Source: DAIOEK01 sp963721445 (GTDB taxonomy: Bacteria; Chloroflexota; Anaerolineae; Anaerolineales; Anaerolineaceae). Taken from it: a stretch of DNA of 64,000 bases. The stretch covers positions 1 to 64,000 of the forward strand of contig CAVRIZ010000008.1 in NCBI GenBank assembly GCA_963721445.1, given 5' to 3'. Below, one piece after another: positions 53,419 to 62,212 of this stretch (its first letter is position 1; each line of letters opens with the position of its first letter). The notes beneath the pieces were generated by a model. It saw only the letters and a list, made by a program, of their open reading frames with translations, ran no database searches and was not told the DNA's origin. The position numbers were made by a program, and so were the translations under genes.

Positions 53419-55499
53419 GGCCGATCCTTCAGACCAACCAGAAGGGTTAGCAAGGTAATGAGCGAGATCGCAATTCCCATATAGGTCAACCAGGGATGAT
53501 ACCCAAAAATAAGGGTATGGTTACCTGCTGGAATTTTCACGGCTCTGAAAATAGTGTCATCTACCTGGATTGGAATGAAACGTCCATCCAGAGTTGCTAT
53601 CCACCCCGGATACTTAATATCAGCAGTTTTCATAATCCCGGGACCTGAGACCAAATACTCAGTTCTATTCGGTGAATACTTTACCAGGGCAACCATACCA
53701 AGTTGCCCATCTTCTCCAAGGATTTTAGGATAAGGACTAAATTCTTTATTCTGATAGATCCAAATTACTGGTCCGCTCACGGTCGACGACCAATTTATTT
53801 GTTTTATGGGAAAACTGGATAGAACATTCCGAACATTTAGCCTCGATAATAACTCCAGGTCGGGTATCGCATCCTTATTATCCGTCCTCGGACTCCCATT
53901 CTTTAAGGGTGGCTGGACAACGCTGTATTTATCAGCCGGAACGCCGCTCGCACTGGCAAGGAAATCGACATACTTGCTAAGTTGTAGAGGATGGACACCT
54001 TCGACCAATCCGATTCCGTGAATTACAGCTTCATCCTGTCCAATCGAGTAGGACGGCGAATACACCCTTTCAGATGGATACGGATGAATCATATTTAATA
54101 CAGATGCCATTAACTGATTTTCCGTCGTATTGGATGTGAAGGTCACCTTGGCGATCAATCCAATTTCCAGAAATATGATCAAACAGACACCAACCACAAA
54201 AAGGCGAGGTTTTAGCACTCTTTTTTGGAGCAAACCGATCATGATGAAAATACAGAAGAGAATTAAAGGGGTAATCAACCAGAGTTGATCTTGGCTTTGA
54301 GAACCTTTCCTCTGAAAACCAACAATGAAACCTGCAATTATGAAGATGAATAAGCTCAAAAACAAGATGAAAGAATTCCTTTTTCTGGAATTGGTCCCTA
54401 ATAGAGATGCCAACCCATTCACCGCTAAAACAATCAACGCAATTGAACCGGGAAATAGAATTCGTGGAGGTATTCTCAAACTATTGAGAAGGGGAAGGGA
54501 TACGATCCACGTCAAACCGATTAGATGATCACCGAGAGCGAATAGAAGTGAAATCACAATCACGATCGACCATGGCAACATTTTTTTCCAATGAGATGAG
54601 AGCAAACCGATGAGTCCAAGCAGGAAAATACCTGAACCGGTGAAGATCATCCATTCCGGATTGCCACCGATGGTTGGAAAGACAAGTGTCAGCAGCTTTA
54701 CAATCGGCAATGAAAGTTCGAGATTATCTGCTGCTGTCAATTGGCTTCGGGTTGAGAGTGAGACATATTGAATAAAGGGAAAGAGAAAAGGAGCTGCCAA
54801 AAGTACCCCGAAGGACAGGTTTTTACCCATCCGTAATATCACATTGAATAGCTCTCTGGCGGTTGTGTTATGAACTATCTGGAGATTGTGAACTTCAGCC
54901 GCGATCCAGAGCAATATTCCGTAGGGAACCCAACGAACATCAGCCAGGATCATTCCAGCTAGTAAAAACGATTGCGCTATCCAGGACCGGTTGCCCCTTC
55001 CGACCACGAAATACATCAGCCAGGGTGAGAGGCATAAGGCAAAAAGATAGGTGACATGTCCGGCGCCAAAATGGGCATATAGCTTCGGCAGCAATGTAAA
55101 ACAAAGGCCGCCAAACAGACAGAGGTTCTCTGGCAACCCTGTTTGGCGCAGGTATTTATATAATCCTAATCCTCCAAGAAAAATATGAAGGATCACCAAT
55201 AAATTTAAACCATACGGTTGTGGAAAGAATAACGCTATCCAACCCGGGGGATACCACAATCCTGAGAGGGGATCCGCGTCAAATGGGTATCCGCTCAAGA
55301 TCAAAGGATTCCAGAATGGGATCTGATGATATTCCAGGATAGATTTTTGAATAAACAGGAGATTTGGTGAGTGAGTAATCTGGATATCGCTAAATTCGTT
55401 TCCAATCGCAACGTGATAGGAAGAACTCGTCGGGCCGATAAAAAGTACCGGCACGATCAAGAAGACAATCCAGAGGGGGATCTTACTAATCCACTTCAT
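53415..55499 (-). CDS. Large polytopic membrane protein, YfhO-like
   Basis: 694 aa. About 12 membrane segments and a 200-residue C-terminal soluble region ending with VSGPGIMKTADIKYPGWIATLDGRFIPIQVDD...IPAGNHTLIFGYHPW, the same closing module as in the downstream YfhO-like gene (WYPGWHAYLNGSQV...PAGRNTIQFIYDP). Together with that gene it probably arose by duplication. Membrane-bound sugar transferase is the likely class. Overlaps the gene upstream by 14 bp. Confidence 0.78.
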   Translation of the reverse strand: MKWISKIPLWIVFLIVPVLFIGPTSSSYHVAIGNEFSDIQITHSPNLLFIQKSILEYHQIPFWNPLILSGYPFDADPLSGLWYPPGWIALFFPQPYGLNLLVILHIFLGGLGLYKYLRQTGLPENLCLFGGLCFTLLPKLYAHFGAGHVTYLFALCLSPWLMYFVVGRGNRSWIAQSFLLAGMILADVRWVPYGILLWIAAEVHNLQIVHNTTARELFNVILRMGKNLSFGVLLAAPFLFPFIQYVSLSTRSQLTAADNLELSLPIVKLLTLVFPTIGGNPEWMIFTGSGIFLLGLIGLLSSHWKKMLPWSIVIVISLLFALGDHLIGLTWIVSLPLLNSLRIPPRILFPGSIALIVLAVNGLASLLGTNSRKRNSFILFLSLFIFIIAGFIVGFQRKGSQSQDQLWLITPLILFCIFIMIGLLQKRVLKPRLFVVGVCLIIFLEIGLIAKVTFTSNTTENQLMASVLNMIHPYPSERVYSPSYSIGQDEAVIHGIGLVEGVHPLQLSKYVDFLASASGVPADKYSVVQPPLKNGSPRTDNKDAIPDLELLSRLNVRNVLSSFPIKQINWSSTVSGPVIWIYQNKEFSPYPKILGEDGQLGMVALVKYSPNRTEYLVSGPGIMKTADIKYPGWIATLDGRFIPIQVDDTIFRAVKIPAGNHTLIFGYHPWLTYMGIAISLITLLTLLVGLKDRP

Positions 55500-57012
55500 A
55501 AATTTTCAATTTGCCTGACTCAAAAACGACTGGATACGTAAATTCCGGAAGATTCCAACCGAGTGCCTGTTCACGAGGCCCTACAAGAATATAATCCACT
55601 CCCTGCTCAACAATCACCCTATTACATGTGCTGAGACTTCTCCTTTGCAAGCAATCCAGAACTTCCTTTTTTCGGATGGAGGCGTATGGCGTTTCAAAAG
55701 GATGCCCATATACCACTCCGAGGGAGGTATGTGCCGGCATATATAATCCGGTATCTGGTCCGGTCAGGATTGTTGAGGATTTGCTGGCATGGTCTGACAG
55801 CCATGCGAATCCAGAAATTTCATCCCGATACAGGAATAATAACGGTTCTTTCTGTAGTACAGCGGATACTCCCATCGCGATCAGGAGGAAATTCGTGGGC
55901 ATGACCAATACAGCCCAACCCAATCGGACAAGATTTCCCAATTTAGGACGTGAAGCCATCCAGGAATCGATCTGCAGAAACGCAAGGTATGCCAGGGGTA
56001 TGCAAGCTGCAAGTAGATATCGACGCTGCAATTGAGTTGGAATTACACTTAAAACCATCGTGACAATTGCCCAGATAACAAGAATCCTTTGAGGAGCGGC
56101 TTTTCGTTTCCAACATCCATATAAGTAAATCAATGCGAGAATCAAAGCTGGTGAAAATGTAAATATCCAGTCTATGAGGGTTAGCCCGGGGGTTGAATTT
56201 TGTTTGTTCCAACTGACAAAATTCGGGTCTGAGTTTATAACCCAGAGTGAATAGACCATATATGGGAGTGCCATAAGTGCGAAAACAGAGAGTGCTATAC
56301 AATCATCTCGTCGGATTTGTTTCGTAAATATCTTCCAAAACCAATCTACCCCAAAAACCAAACCCAGGATGACATTGGCGAAAGGCTGTATGATCGCCAG
56401 AAGCAACCCTCCTCCCCCTAACACCAGATATCGTATTGTCGAGGTAGGCGTTTTCCATGCCCAAATCATCCAAACCATTAGTAAGATTGAAAGTGGAAAG
56501 TGGGGATTGGTGAAGGATGCCAGAAACGGAAATGCCTCGGCCACCCAGAAATCACCCGGTATCCTCCCGGCAGGTAATAAGACCCAGCCCAAACCTCCAC
56601 CCAGGGATAAGATAGCCAATATCCATGAAATCTTTACATTTTTTGTGGTTACAAATGCAGGAAAGGTAAACCATAATGTAAAAAAAAGGCAAATTGAATT
56701 TACAATTCGGCTGAGGTGAAAGATTAATATTGGACTCACCCCCAAAATTTTGGCAAGATGTCCGAGGAATAAATAATATAAAAAGAGCGGTTTCCCCTCA
56801 CCCACCTGTGAAGTGAATGGTAACCGGAACGACCAGGAACCCTGAATTCCCTGCTTGATCTTTGCCAGGTAGGAATACCCATCTTGGGGGTTTTGCAGGA
56901 ATCCATTGAACGCGACCTGAGCATCAGATTGTTGTCCGGCAAATACAAATGGACCAATCAATAATAGTAGGAAGATTATGAATAATACCCAGGGAAAAGT
57001 TCTCCTGCCCAT
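55486..57012 (-). CDS. Polytopic membrane protein, glycosyltransferase-like
   Basis: 508 aa, 12 or so membrane segments, first gene of the large leftward membrane-protein run. Paralog of the 531-aa gene two places downstream. DGYSYLAKIKQG after the first anchor and ILFGWNLPEF-like end are shared. I start at ATG 57010-57012 because it lies 7 nt after a good promoter and no ribosome binding site is present; a TTG at 57048 would overlap the -35 box. Confidence 0.75.
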   Translation of the reverse strand: MGRRTFPWVLFIIFLLLLIGPFVFAGQQSDAQVAFNGFLQNPQDGYSYLAKIKQGIQGSWSFRLPFTSQVGEGKPLFLYYLFLGHLAKILGVSPILIFHLSRIVNSICLFFTLWFTFPAFVTTKNVKISWILAILSLGGGLGWVLLPAGRIPGDFWVAEAFPFLASFTNPHFPLSILLMVWMIWAWKTPTSTIRYLVLGGGGLLLAIIQPFANVILGLVFGVDWFWKIFTKQIRRDDCIALSVFALMALPYMVYSLWVINSDPNFVSWNKQNSTPGLTLIDWIFTFSPALILALIYLYGCWKRKAAPQRILVIWAIVTMVLSVIPTQLQRRYLLAACIPLAYLAFLQIDSWMASRPKLGNLVRLGWAVLVMPTNFLLIAMGVSAVLQKEPLLFLYRDEISGFAWLSDHASKSSTILTGPDTGLYMPAHTSLGVVYGHPFETPYASIRKKEVLDCLQRRSLSTCNRVIVEQGVDYILVGPREQALGWNLPEFTYPVVFESGKLKIYEVD

Positions 57013-57019
57013 GGTTGAC

Positions 57020-57048
57020 AGTATACTCAAGAAAAGCTTCACCCGCAA
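57020..57048 (-). promoter_or_regulatory. Promoter of the membrane-protein/MoxR/DUF58 run
   Basis: Leftward TTGCGG (complement of 57043-57048), 17-bp spacer, TATACT (complement of 57020-57025), ending 7 nt before the ATG at 57012. Predicted transcription start is the A of that ATG. Confidence 0.6.
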
Positions 57049-57066
57049 ACAAGGATGGTTTCATTC

Positions 57067-57095
57067 TTGCCAATCAGGTCAACCTTCCCTATAAT
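57067..57095 (+). promoter_or_regulatory. Promoter of the zinc-ribbon/NACHT pair
   Basis: TTGCCA (57067-57072), 17-bp spacer, perfect TATAAT (57090-57095), ending 7 nt before ATG 57103. The two divergent promoters are 18 bp apart. Confidence 0.65.
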
Positions 57096-57102
57096 CAACT
57101 CC

Positions 57103-57804
57103 ATGAATAAATCCATGAATTTTTTCCTCCTTCAACAGACTGACATGAAATTGGATCAGTATGATCGCCGTATCCAGGAAATCCAATCGATCATCGCCGA
57201 TCAAAAAGAGCATGAACTACTTACAAAAACAATTGACCTGATCCGGGAGGAACGCTATGAACTGGAAAAGAAACTACAGACTCTAGACGACAAGATGAAG
57301 TCGACCCGGATCAAGATGCAGCAATCGGAAGGATCGCTATATGGAGGCAAGATCCAAAACCCGAAAGAATTACAGGATCTCCAGACGGAAATATCTCACT
57401 TAAAGGTACAAATTACTCAATTGGAAGAAGCCGAATTTGAACAAATGGTGCTATTAGAAGAAAAGGTGACCTCAGAAAATGAAGCCACCCGCCAAAGGGA
57501 AATTATCGATCAAAGAAAAGAAGAAGAGAAAATTGTCCTGCTGGGAGAAATCGAAAGCCTAAAACAGGCGATAGCACGGGTGATGCCAGAAAAGGAAGCT
57601 CTTACGACGGGTTTGGATCAGACATCCATGGACATATATCAAAAACTGAGGAAGACGAAATCAGGTATACCAGTCACTCAGGTTGAAGAGAATACTTGTG
57701 AAAAATGTGGTGCAGAAATCACTCAGGCAGTATGGCAAAAAGCGCGTATATCGCAAGAATTATGCTTTTGCTCCACCTGTGGGAGAATAATTTATGCCAA
57801 ATAA
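57103..57804 (+). CDS. Coiled-coil protein with C-terminal C4 zinc ribbon
   Basis: 233 aa. A long coiled coil (QYDRRIQEIQSIIADQKEHELLTKTIDLIREERYELEKKLQTL...) followed by a zinc ribbon CEKCGAEI...CFCSTCGRIIYAK (two CxxC). This is the zf-RING_7/DUF164 family, common and of unclear function, perhaps acting near ribosomes or RNA. ATG 57103 is preferred because it lies right after the promoter; upstream in-frame starts are in untranscribed DNA. Its last 11 bp overlap the next gene. Confidence 0.82.
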   Translation: MNKSMNFFLLQQTDMKLDQYDRRIQEIQSIIADQKEHELLTKTIDLIREERYELEKKLQTLDDKMKSTRIKMQQSEGSLYGGKIQNPKELQDLQTEISHLKVQITQLEEAEFEQMVLLEEKVTSENEATRQREIIDQRKEEEKIVLLGEIESLKQAIARVMPEKEALTTGLDQTSMDIYQKLRKTKSGIPVTQVEENTCEKCGAEITQAVWQKARISQELCFCSTCGRIIYAK

Positions 57805-60145
57805 GCCAGCTGAGTTTCGTGAAACAAAGACCACCCAGGAAATACTGGAAAAATATCGAACGCAGGTGTTTCTTCGGGCGCAGTCCCTCCACCTGCTAGC
57901 CAATTTATTTCCATTGGACGATGTCCAAGTCACACCAGGGCTCATTCCTCCTCCCGTTCAACTTTCACCAGATTTCACCGGGGTTCCCAACAGCCTGGTT
58001 CATCATGAATTGCCCTATCTTCCAGACTGGGGTGAATTTCTGGCGCCCTATTCAGTGAAAGCCATACCAATATCCGAAGTATTAAAAGGCGGGATGAATA
58101 TCGCCATTATTGGACAGCCCGGGACCGGTAAAACATTCGCGTTGGCTTCCCTCTGCAGCCTGGTCGCTCGTAAATCTGCTGCCACAGGTTATCTCAATCA
58201 CTATATACCTATCCTTTTGCACGCAAGGGATCTAATTGAATTTCCTCATGCTGAAAACCCGCTCGAGCAACTAATAGCTATCACCACTAGCTATCATCCT
58301 GATCTATCGCCTGCAAAATTGGAAACCCTCTTACGGGAAGGTTTCAGGCAGAATGTTGTGTTGTTATTTGTCGATGGATTTGACGAATTGCCAAGAAATT
58401 TGATCCAGGAATGCCGGGATGAGATTAAACTCCTCACGTCCCAATTTCCTGATTTGAAATTCATACTGACTGGACCAACCGATTTCATGGATGGGTTTAT
58501 CGCCATGGGTGTATATCCGATGGCAATCAGCCATTGGAATCGGTTGCAAAAAAATCAATTTCTGAGAAAACTTACCCAAATGTACTTTAAGGTTTTTGAA
58601 CCTGGATTAGCAGATGAAGATCGAGAAATCCGGCTTCAATCGCTCCTCACCTGGGGTATGGATCAAGATGCTTCCCTGGGTGCTCTTGAAACGACCATAC
58701 AAACAATTTGTGCATTAGCAGGCCTGGATGTCGGTAAAACTTCTTTCGATATCTTGCAGAATTATATTAATCACCTGGTTCCGGTCAGTTCAACAAAAGC
58801 ATCCCTGGAAGTATTGGCTTATCAAACGGTCATCAGTGAAAATCCCATTATTAATAAATATGAGATTGACCATTACGTCCCGGAGTTGATTCAAACGACA
58901 GAGGCTGAGGCAGGCCCTTCCCAGCCTGATACAGCCAAGGCATCCAAGGCACTTTCGCTCGTCTCTAAACGGATGGTATTGCAATCAACCAATCATGGCA
59001 ATGTAATTTTCACTCACCCTGTCTTCCTTGGATTTTTAGCCAGTAACGCATTGATCCGGAATGGTCAATGTCAGGTGGTATTTAATCAGCCTGATTGGTC
59101 TGCAAAGGAGCTCTCCTTGAAATATCTCTCTCATATGATCGATATTTCGCAATACATCCAATTAGAGAAAATGGATGAGGAAGCTCCTCTTTATCGACAG
59201 CTATTCATTACCTCACACTGGCTGCGGGAATGTAAGCAAGGCGCGATATTCAGACCGCAGATAATGCGCCGGCTTGCCCAAATATTAAATAACGACAACC
59301 AGCCATTTACGATACGCGCAAAAGCTGCCGCTGGATTAGTCTTCGCGAATGAGAAGAATATTATCGGCTTATTTAAACAGTATTGCGAGGCGAATTCTCC
59401 GGTCGTCCGACGATTATCCGCCCTTGCCTGTGGGATTTTACGGGATCCCTCCTGTATCAACACTCTATCAGAGCTATTAGGCGACTCTGAAGCGCCAGTT
59501 CGGAATGCAGCCGCGATGGCTCTTGCCGGTTACAATCACCCGCAAGCCCAGGAGTTGACGGCACAAATTCTATTACAAGCTGATGAATCGATGCGGCGGG
59601 TCGCAGCCGAAATGTTAACCCTCAACCTTGCGGAAGGCATCCAAACCTTGAAAGATGGCGCCTCCTATAAGGATATATTAGTCAGACGAGCCTGTGTATA
59701 TGCGATCGGTTTAATCCCTGATAAATGGAGCATTGATCTATTAAAGAAACTCCAAACCGAGGATGGCCAGTGGGTAATCCGAAATACGGCTGCTCAGATG
59801 CTCGAAAATATATCCAGCATTGATGCCCATATTCCCCGCAAACTTTCAGAACCTTACCTCGCTCCTTGGTTGGTTGCTTATGCCAGTAGAAATGGAGAAG
59901 GCGTTTCACCGTCCATTTCCCCGCTTCCTTTATTGATCCGTGTGCTTGCGAACGGTAGCGATGATGAAAAGATCGCCGCGATGGAGTATTTAGGTTGGTC
60001 GAGCGAGGAAGGAGTTATAGCCCGATTGTATGACGCAGTCTATCAAAGACATTCCAACGTGAGAGAATACGCGTTATACACCCTTTGGAAGATTTCGCTC
60101 ACAGGTGTTCATTTTCCTTCGATCAAGAAATTTGGATTCACCTAA
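57794..60145 (+). CDS. NACHT-type NTPase with HEAT repeats
   Basis: 783 aa. Walker A IIGQPGTGKTFAL near residue 110, Walker B VLLFVDGFDELP near 198, and a sensor-like LKFILTGPTDF make a STAND/NACHT ATPase. After a helical arm the last 250 residues are HEAT repeats (RRLSALACGIL, APVRNAAAMALAGYN, RRVAAEMLTLN, RRACVYAIGL, VIRNTAAQMLE, REYALYTLWK). Such proteins sense partners through the repeats; bacterial members include anti-phage sensors (Avs-like), but no effector domain is visible here. It overlaps the zinc-ribbon gene, unusual for a defence gene, so a housekeeping scaffold is also possible. Ends convergent with the yggU gene (4-bp overlap). Confidence 0.83.
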   Translation: MPNKPAEFRETKTTQEILEKYRTQVFLRAQSLHLLANLFPLDDVQVTPGLIPPPVQLSPDFTGVPNSLVHHELPYLPDWGEFLAPYSVKAIPISEVLKGGMNIAIIGQPGTGKTFALASLCSLVARKSAATGYLNHYIPILLHARDLIEFPHAENPLEQLIAITTSYHPDLSPAKLETLLREGFRQNVVLLFVDGFDELPRNLIQECRDEIKLLTSQFPDLKFILTGPTDFMDGFIAMGVYPMAISHWNRLQKNQFLRKLTQMYFKVFEPGLADEDREIRLQSLLTWGMDQDASLGALETTIQTICALAGLDVGKTSFDILQNYINHLVPVSSTKASLEVLAYQTVISENPIINKYEIDHYVPELIQTTEAEAGPSQPDTAKASKALSLVSKRMVLQSTNHGNVIFTHPVFLGFLASNALIRNGQCQVVFNQPDWSAKELSLKYLSHMIDISQYIQLEKMDEEAPLYRQLFITSHWLRECKQGAIFRPQIMRRLAQILNNDNQPFTIRAKAAAGLVFANEKNIIGLFKQYCEANSPVVRRLSALACGILRDPSCINTLSELLGDSEAPVRNAAAMALAGYNHPQAQELTAQILLQADESMRRVAAEMLTLNLAEGIQTLKDGASYKDILVRRACVYAIGLIPDKWSIDLLKKLQTEDGQWVIRNTAAQMLENISSIDAHIPRKLSEPYLAPWLVAYASRNGEGVSPSISPLPLLIRVLANGSDDEKIAAMEYLGWSSEEGVIARLYDAVYQRHSNVREYALYTLWKISLTGVHFPSIKKFGFT

Positions 60146-60426
60146 TCAGGAATTTGGGCTTGAAGGATTTGATTTACTTCGGATTCGGAGAGGCCCTGAA
60201 GACTGATCACCTTATCGCGGTTGTGTTCCCCCTGGACCAGGTCAAAGCGCGTCTCCGGGATATTGAATATTTGATGCAAATACCGGATCAGCGCCTTATT
60301 CGCTTTGCCATCCAGCGGAGGCGCTTGCAGCTTAATCTTTATCCTTCCATCTGACAGAATCCCGACTACCTGGTTCTTTTGTGAATTCGGCTGCACTCGA
60401 ATTCGGAGGAGGACATTTTCTTTCAT
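60142..60426 (-). CDS. yggU: DUF167 (YggU) family protein
   Basis: 94 aa. The core RIRVQPNSQKNQVVGILSDGRIKIKLQAPPLDGKANKALIRYLHQIF is the YggU/DUF167 pattern. Small, soluble, of unknown reaction. Overlaps yggT by 4 bp. Confidence 0.9.
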   Translation of the reverse strand: MKENVLLRIRVQPNSQKNQVVGILSDGRIKIKLQAPPLDGKANKALIRYLHQIFNIPETRFDLVQGEHNRDKVISLQGLSESEVNQILQAQIPD

Positions 60427-60692
60427 GGGATCTGATATAGAACCGTTGCGAGGAGCGAACCCAAGAGTTGAACCAAAAGGAGCAATACCAGCGGACTCAG
60501 GTCTAAAATTCCGAGCGGTGGGACTACCCTGCGGATCGGCAGCAATAAAGGATTGACCAGACTATCCAGAAATTCGCGAACCCGGTGGTAAGGCGGAAGG
60601 ATATAACTTAAGACCACATCCACTACGATTACCAATATATAAACCTGAACTAGTATTTGTACGAACCGTCCGAGAAAAAATCCCATCTTCAC
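60423..60692 (-). CDS. yggT: YggT family membrane protein
   Basis: 89 aa. Two membrane segments separated by the charged loop VLSYILPPYHRVREFLDSLVNPLLLPIRRVVPPLGILDLSPLV, which is typical of YggT. Often found with yggS and cell-division genes; a role in osmotic or membrane balance has been suggested for the family. Begins immediately after yggS. Confidence 0.92.
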   Translation of the reverse strand: MKMGFFLGRFVQILVQVYILVIVVDVVLSYILPPYHRVREFLDSLVNPLLLPIRRVVPPLGILDLSPLVLLLLVQLLGSLLATVLYQIP

Positions 60693-61400
60693 TTAATTCC
60701 TTTTACCGAATAATGCTGTTCCGATTCTAACCATTGTGGCACCTTCTTGAATTGCTATTTGATAATCCAGGCTGGTACCCATGGATATTTGATCCAATTT
60801 CTGATCCGGGTAGCGCCGTTGGAGTTCATCCAAACATTCTCGCCCCTGCACAAAGTATCTCCTCGATTCTTCCGGATCGAGGGAGATAGGCGGCATGATC
60901 ATTATCCCCCTCCAAATCAAATTTGACAGGCTTAGTATACTTTCCAGATCAAACCACAGAGCTGCTCTATCTGTATCCGACTTGATTAGATATCCAGATT
61001 TATTCACCTCAGCGCCGATATTGATCTCGATCAAAAAAGGGAGGGATTTTTGTCTAAACCTTAACTGGTCTTGCAGTCTTCTGGCTAATTTGAGCGAATC
61101 AAGGGTCTGAATGTAATCATAATACTGTGCAACGAGGCTGGCCTTCCGCGATTGAACATGCCCGACCATATGCCAGGAGGTATCAAACCCAGGCAGCATT
61201 TCCTTTTTGCCAGCGCCTTCTTCGGGATAATTCTCCCCCAAAATCTTGCCACCTGCATTCAAATATGCAGATATTTTTTCGAGTGGTTGTCTTTTACTAA
61301 TTGCGATCAAAGCCACATCTGCCAATTTCCGCCCACTCTGGTTGGCAGACCGATCCATAGTATCCAGGATCTTGAAGTAATTTTGTGCTATCGCTGACAT
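60693..61400 (-). CDS. yggS: Pyridoxal phosphate homeostasis protein YggS
   Basis: 235 aa, PLP-binding barrel without a second domain. The PLP lysine is in ALIAISKRQP, with ILGENYPEE, WHMVGHVQSRKA, VLIEINIGAEVNKSG and DQISMGTSLDYQIAIQEGATMVRIGTALFG following in family order. Buffers free PLP in the cytosol. Ends 1 nt before yggT starts, giving a leftward yggS-yggT-yggU run. Confidence 0.95.
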   Translation of the reverse strand: MSAIAQNYFKILDTMDRSANQSGRKLADVALIAISKRQPLEKISAYLNAGGKILGENYPEEGAGKKEMLPGFDTSWHMVGHVQSRKASLVAQYYDYIQTLDSLKLARRLQDQLRFRQKSLPFLIEINIGAEVNKSGYLIKSDTDRAALWFDLESILSLSNLIWRGIMIMPPISLDPEESRRYFVQGRECLDELQRRYPDQKLDQISMGTSLDYQIAIQEGATMVRIGTALFGKRN

Positions 61401-61429
61401 CTAATCAATCAAAGGTAGCTCTCCGCCCT

Positions 61430-62212
61430 TTAGGATAATCTGATCAGTGCACCAAAACGACCGGTCTTCCCACTCTCCTTACGATGAGAATACCAGTCAC
61501 CGTTATGACATACTGTACATATACCAGCCAGTTCAATGTGTTTCACCCCTGCCCGCTCCAATAATTGGTAGTTGGCTTTCCACAGGTCTAAATGTGATTG
61601 CTCGTGATCTTTATAGAAAAGCTCCCGTGCCTTTTGTGGATACAATTTTTGAAATATATCGACCACTTCTTCACCCACCGGATAATGTTTCTGGCAAATT
61701 GAGGGGCCGATGGCTGTAATCATATCGTCGGGGGTGCTGCCGAATTCTTTTTGCATCGCACGAATCATTTCTCCGGCTGTATCCTTGCTGGTTCCAATCC
61801 ACCCAGCGTGTGCTATCCCAATTGCATTGTGGATAGGATCATAAGCCAATATCGGAACACAATCCGCAAACCTCATCAGTATTGTCAACCCAGGCGTATT
61901 GGTGATGATAATATCTGCTTTTTGATGTTCCTCATCCATCGCCCTTGGCTGGGTAGCCAGGACATATTCTGCGCTGTGAACCTGCCATACATCAAAAACC
62001 GAATCATATGGAATGGATACCGATTCCAGTAACCTTCTTTTATTTTCCCGGGTGTTTTGGATTAAATCACCAACCGTTCCACCTATATTGAGACTTTTCC
62101 AGGGCTCAAGTGAAACACCGCCATGTCGGGTAAATACACCATGCTGAATAGGAAATTCCCGCAGAGTATTAAATTCCATCCATCGGAGCTCACCAGAAGA
62201 TTGGAATATCAT
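61430..62212 (-). CDS. pgeF: Purine nucleoside phosphorylase/laccase-domain protein (PgeF/YfiH)
   Basis: 260 aa. The family core VFTRHGGVSLEPWKSLNIGG, FADCVPILAYDP, GIAHAGWIGTS (metal-site His) and SICQKHYPVGEEV, ending with GICTVCHNGDWYSHRKE. Members remove misincorporated serine from peptidoglycan stems or act on purine nucleosides. Overlaps the upstream gene's stop by 4 bp. Confidence 0.93.
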   Translation of the reverse strand: MIFQSSGELRWMEFNTLREFPIQHGVFTRHGGVSLEPWKSLNIGGTVGDLIQNTRENKRRLLESVSIPYDSVFDVWQVHSAEYVLATQPRAMDEEHQKADIIITNTPGLTILMRFADCVPILAYDPIHNAIGIAHAGWIGTSKDTAGEMIRAMQKEFGSTPDDMITAIGPSICQKHYPVGEEVVDIFQKLYPQKARELFYKDHEQSHLDLWKANYQLLERAGVKHIELAGICTVCHNGDWYSHRKESGKTGRFGALIRLS

